Shown here piece after piece: positions 62,481 through 64,000 of a stretch of DNA of 64,000 nt; position 1 is the first letter of the stretch; every line of letters begins with the position of its first letter. The notes under the pieces were generated by a model. It ran no database searches. It had not been told where the DNA came from and saw only the letters and a list, made by a program, of their open reading frames with translations. Origin of the DNA: an uncultured Bradyrhizobium sp. (GTDB lineage Bacteria > Pseudomonadota > Alphaproteobacteria > Rhizobiales > Xanthobacteraceae); NCBI RefSeq assembly GCF_936943645.1, contig NZ_CAKZJO010000081.1:104440-168439 (forward strand). Reading direction: 5' to 3'. The position numbers and the translations under genes were made by a program.

Positions 62481-62665
62481 CGTACCCTCCTATGACAGAG
62501 GCACACGTCGGCGGCTGGCGAGCACGACTTCCGAATGTCTTGGCGACCCTGCCGGCCGCATTCGGACGTATGTCCTGCAAAGTACGTGGGAACCGCCGGC
62601 GGCGGCGCAAGAGCGGATCTGAGGATTATTTCGATGGCCGCAAATGCGCGGTGATGAGCTACCGC

Positions 62666-63595
62666 CTACAGCGCTCCGAGCTTCCGCAACGCGTCCTGCG
62701 CGGACGCCAGGTCCGGCTTCAGCTCCAGCGCCTTCCGGAGATCTGCGATCGCGCCCTGCTTGTCGCCGAGCCGCAGGCGGGCCTGCCCGCGATTATTCCA
62801 GGAATAGGCGTCGGAGGGATCGTATTGCAGCGCCTTGTCGTAGTCGGAAACACCGCCCTTGTTGTCGCCCTGGAAGAGGCGGATCATGCCGCGATTGCGC
62901 CAGCCGCGCGCGTCGGTCGGCGCGATGCGGATCGCCTCGCCATAGTCCGCGGCGGCGCGGTCGAGCTGCTCGGTGTCACGATAGACGTTGCCGCGATCGA
63001 TATAGGCGAGCAGATCGGGCGCAAGCTTGATCCGCGTCGTATAATCGGCGAGTGCGTGGGCCATGTCGCGCTTGCGGTAATAGACGAGACCGCGGTTGCT
63101 AAAGGCCATGGCGGAATTCGGGTTGCGCTTGATCGCCGCGTCGAAATCGGTCAGGGCGCCGTCGAGATCGCCCTTGTTGAAGCGCGACTCGCCGCGATTG
63201 TTGTAGGCCAGCGCCATCGACGGATCGAGCTTGATGGCCTGGTTGTAATCGGCAATGGCGCGATCATAATCGCGCTTGAAGGAATAGACCCGGCCGCGAT
63301 TGTTGTAGGCGCAGGCATAGAAGGGGTCGAGCTTGAGCGCCTCGTCGAGATCGGACAGCGCGGCATCGAGCTCGCGCTTCTCGGTGAGACCATGGCCACG
63401 GTTGCAATAGGCACCGGCAAGCCGCTTGCCGCCCTCGCTCTTGGTGTCGATCACGGTGGAGCAGGCCTCGACCCGCTGGTCCGGCGTGCTGCTCAGCCCC
63501 ACGCACACATCCCAGGCCGGACCTCCCTCGGCCGCGACAGGCGACGTCGAGGTCAGCGCGGCGAGCAGCAGCATGAGACTGAACCGGACACGCAT
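62666..63595 (-). CDS. Secreted tetratricopeptide-repeat protein
   Basis: 309 residues. A signal peptide (VRFSLMLLLAALTSTSPVAA) and about seven TPR units with the consensus W/Y-x2-LG-x-Y-x8-A-x3-Y/F-x-x-A, for example AYNNRGRVYSFKRDYDRAI and AMAFSNRGLVYYRKRDMAHAL. TPR solenoids bind peptides or build complexes; here in the periplasm, or membrane-attached. An early Cys pair (VCVGLSS... EACST) may form a disulfide. No enzymatic domain. Confidence 0.88.
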   Translation of the reverse strand: MRVRFSLMLLLAALTSTSPVAAEGGPAWDVCVGLSSTPDQRVEACSTVIDTKSEGGKRLAGAYCNRGHGLTEKRELDAALSDLDEALKLDPFYACAYNNRGRVYSFKRDYDRAIADYNQAIKLDPSMALAYNNRGESRFNKGDLDGALTDFDAAIKRNPNSAMAFSNRGLVYYRKRDMAHALADYTTRIKLAPDLLAYIDRGNVYRDTEQLDRAAADYGEAIRIAPTDARGWRNRGMIRLFQGDNKGGVSDYDKALQYDPSDAYSWNNRGQARLRLGDKQGAIADLRKALELKPDLASAQDALRKLGAL

Positions 63596-63697
63596 TTTGC
63601 GGATATCTCCCCTGCAACAACCCTCCTTGGTCGCACCTTGGCAAGGGCCGGTTCAGGAGCCTAGATCAGAGCAAACAGCACGTCGGAAGGATCTTGC

Positions 63698-63973
63698 ATG
63701 GCGGCATCGGTACGGGACAACAAGGACAGGAGCCGCTTCGAGCTCGATGTCGGCAACGAGGTCGCCTTCGCCAATTACCGGCTGACCCCGACGGCAGTCA
63801 TCATCACCCACACCGAGACGCCACGTGCGCTGCGCGGCCGTGGCATCGGCTCAGAGCTGGTCAAGGGCGCGCTGGATCTGATCCGCCGCGACGGCAGGAA
63901 GGTGATCGCCGGCTGCGGCTTCGTCGTCGATTATCTCGACCGGCATCCGGAGGATGCGGATCTGGTCGCCTGA
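63698..63973 (+). CDS. GNAT-fold N-acetyltransferase, NATD1-like (second copy)
   Basis: 91 residues, clearly homologous to the gene at 61760-62035: strand VAFANYRLTPTAVII, the loop RALRGRGIGSELVKGAL and the C-terminal FVVDYLDRHPEDADLV. This copy retains R-G-R-G-I-G, closer to the GNAT consensus R/Q-x-x-G-x-G. A palindrome beginning at 63985 follows at the very edge of the window, probably a terminator. Confidence 0.88.
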   Translation: MAASVRDNKDRSRFELDVGNEVAFANYRLTPTAVIITHTETPRALRGRGIGSELVKGALDLIRRDGRKVIAGCGFVVDYLDRHPEDADLVA

Positions 63974-63984
63974 AAGCAAAAGGG

Positions 63985-64000
63985 CCCGCGAATTCGCGGG
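63985..64000 (+). terminator. Palindrome cut by the window end, probable terminator
   Basis: CCCGCGAATTCGCGGG forms a perfect 16-base palindrome 12 bases after the stop of the last gene. The window ends before any T-run can be seen. Confidence 0.5.

Overview
The window reads as chromosomal DNA of a slow-growing rhizobium, most likely Bradyrhizobium or a close relative (Alphaproteobacteria). The base composition is GC-rich. The left end carries the cyclic beta-1,3/1,6-glucan genes ndvC, ndvD and ndvB, a set known from B. japonicum. The housekeeping block (tgt, asd, queA, ppiB/ppiA, coaD, kup, gyrA, ssb, uvrA) and the small Cys-rich proteins and palindromic repeats between genes also fit that group. 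I could not run a search, so the genus is an inference.

Layout. 0-5.6 kb: tail of a membrane protein, then ndvC facing left and ndvD-ndvB facing right; NdvB and NdvC share a glucanase-like (GH17) domain and NdvB adds a family-2 glycosyltransferase. 5.9 kb: tRNA-Lys(TTT). 6-7.4 kb: divergent cheZ-like and cheY-like genes. 8-12.7 kb: a subtilisin autotransporter and an inner-membrane coiled-coil protein. 13-16.3 kb: an Mfd-type helicase that looks like a divergent second copy. 16.9-25.7 kb: many small secreted or zinc-ribbon proteins of unknown function, with a NUDIX hydrolase, an AI-2E-type permease, acetoacetyl-CoA synthetase and a formyltransferase. 25.7-31.8 kb: RidA-like protein, EamA transporter, caspase-like protein, cysK with an orphan BrnA-type antitoxin, and tgt. 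32-36.3 kb: patatin lipoprotein, TetR regulator, PepSY-like protein and asd.

36.5-50.4 kb is core: queA, ppiB, a small periplasmic protein, ppiA and coaD form a leftward cluster (queA and tgt both serve queuosine synthesis), followed by kup, gyrA, ssb, an outer-membrane beta-barrel and uvrA. 50.4-58.4 kb is accessory: a DUF433/DUF5615 toxin-antitoxin pair whose toxin is frameshifted, a HAD phosphatase ending inside a palindromic repeat, a secreted beta-propeller plus SRPBCC pair, a long repeated element, higBA, a RecF/ABC-like ATPase, and a PCC-domain protein coupled to an acyl-CoA ligase. 58.7-64 kb holds a peptidoglycan amidase, an uncharacterised TIM-barrel-like protein, several small secreted proteins, two GNAT paralogues, an SPW membrane protein and a TPR protein.

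The strongest new signal is in front of asd (35.02-35.19 kb): a promoter, an almost leaderless 23-codon ORF with eight threonine codons, and a rho-independent terminator, together looking like a transcription attenuator for aspartate-family amino-acid synthesis. Other points worth following up are a queuine/preQ1 tRNA transglycosylase with all four zinc ligands replaced, two copies of one palindromic operator flanking the patatin-tetR pair, the frameshifted toxin, and a probable ATT start codon for ndvC.
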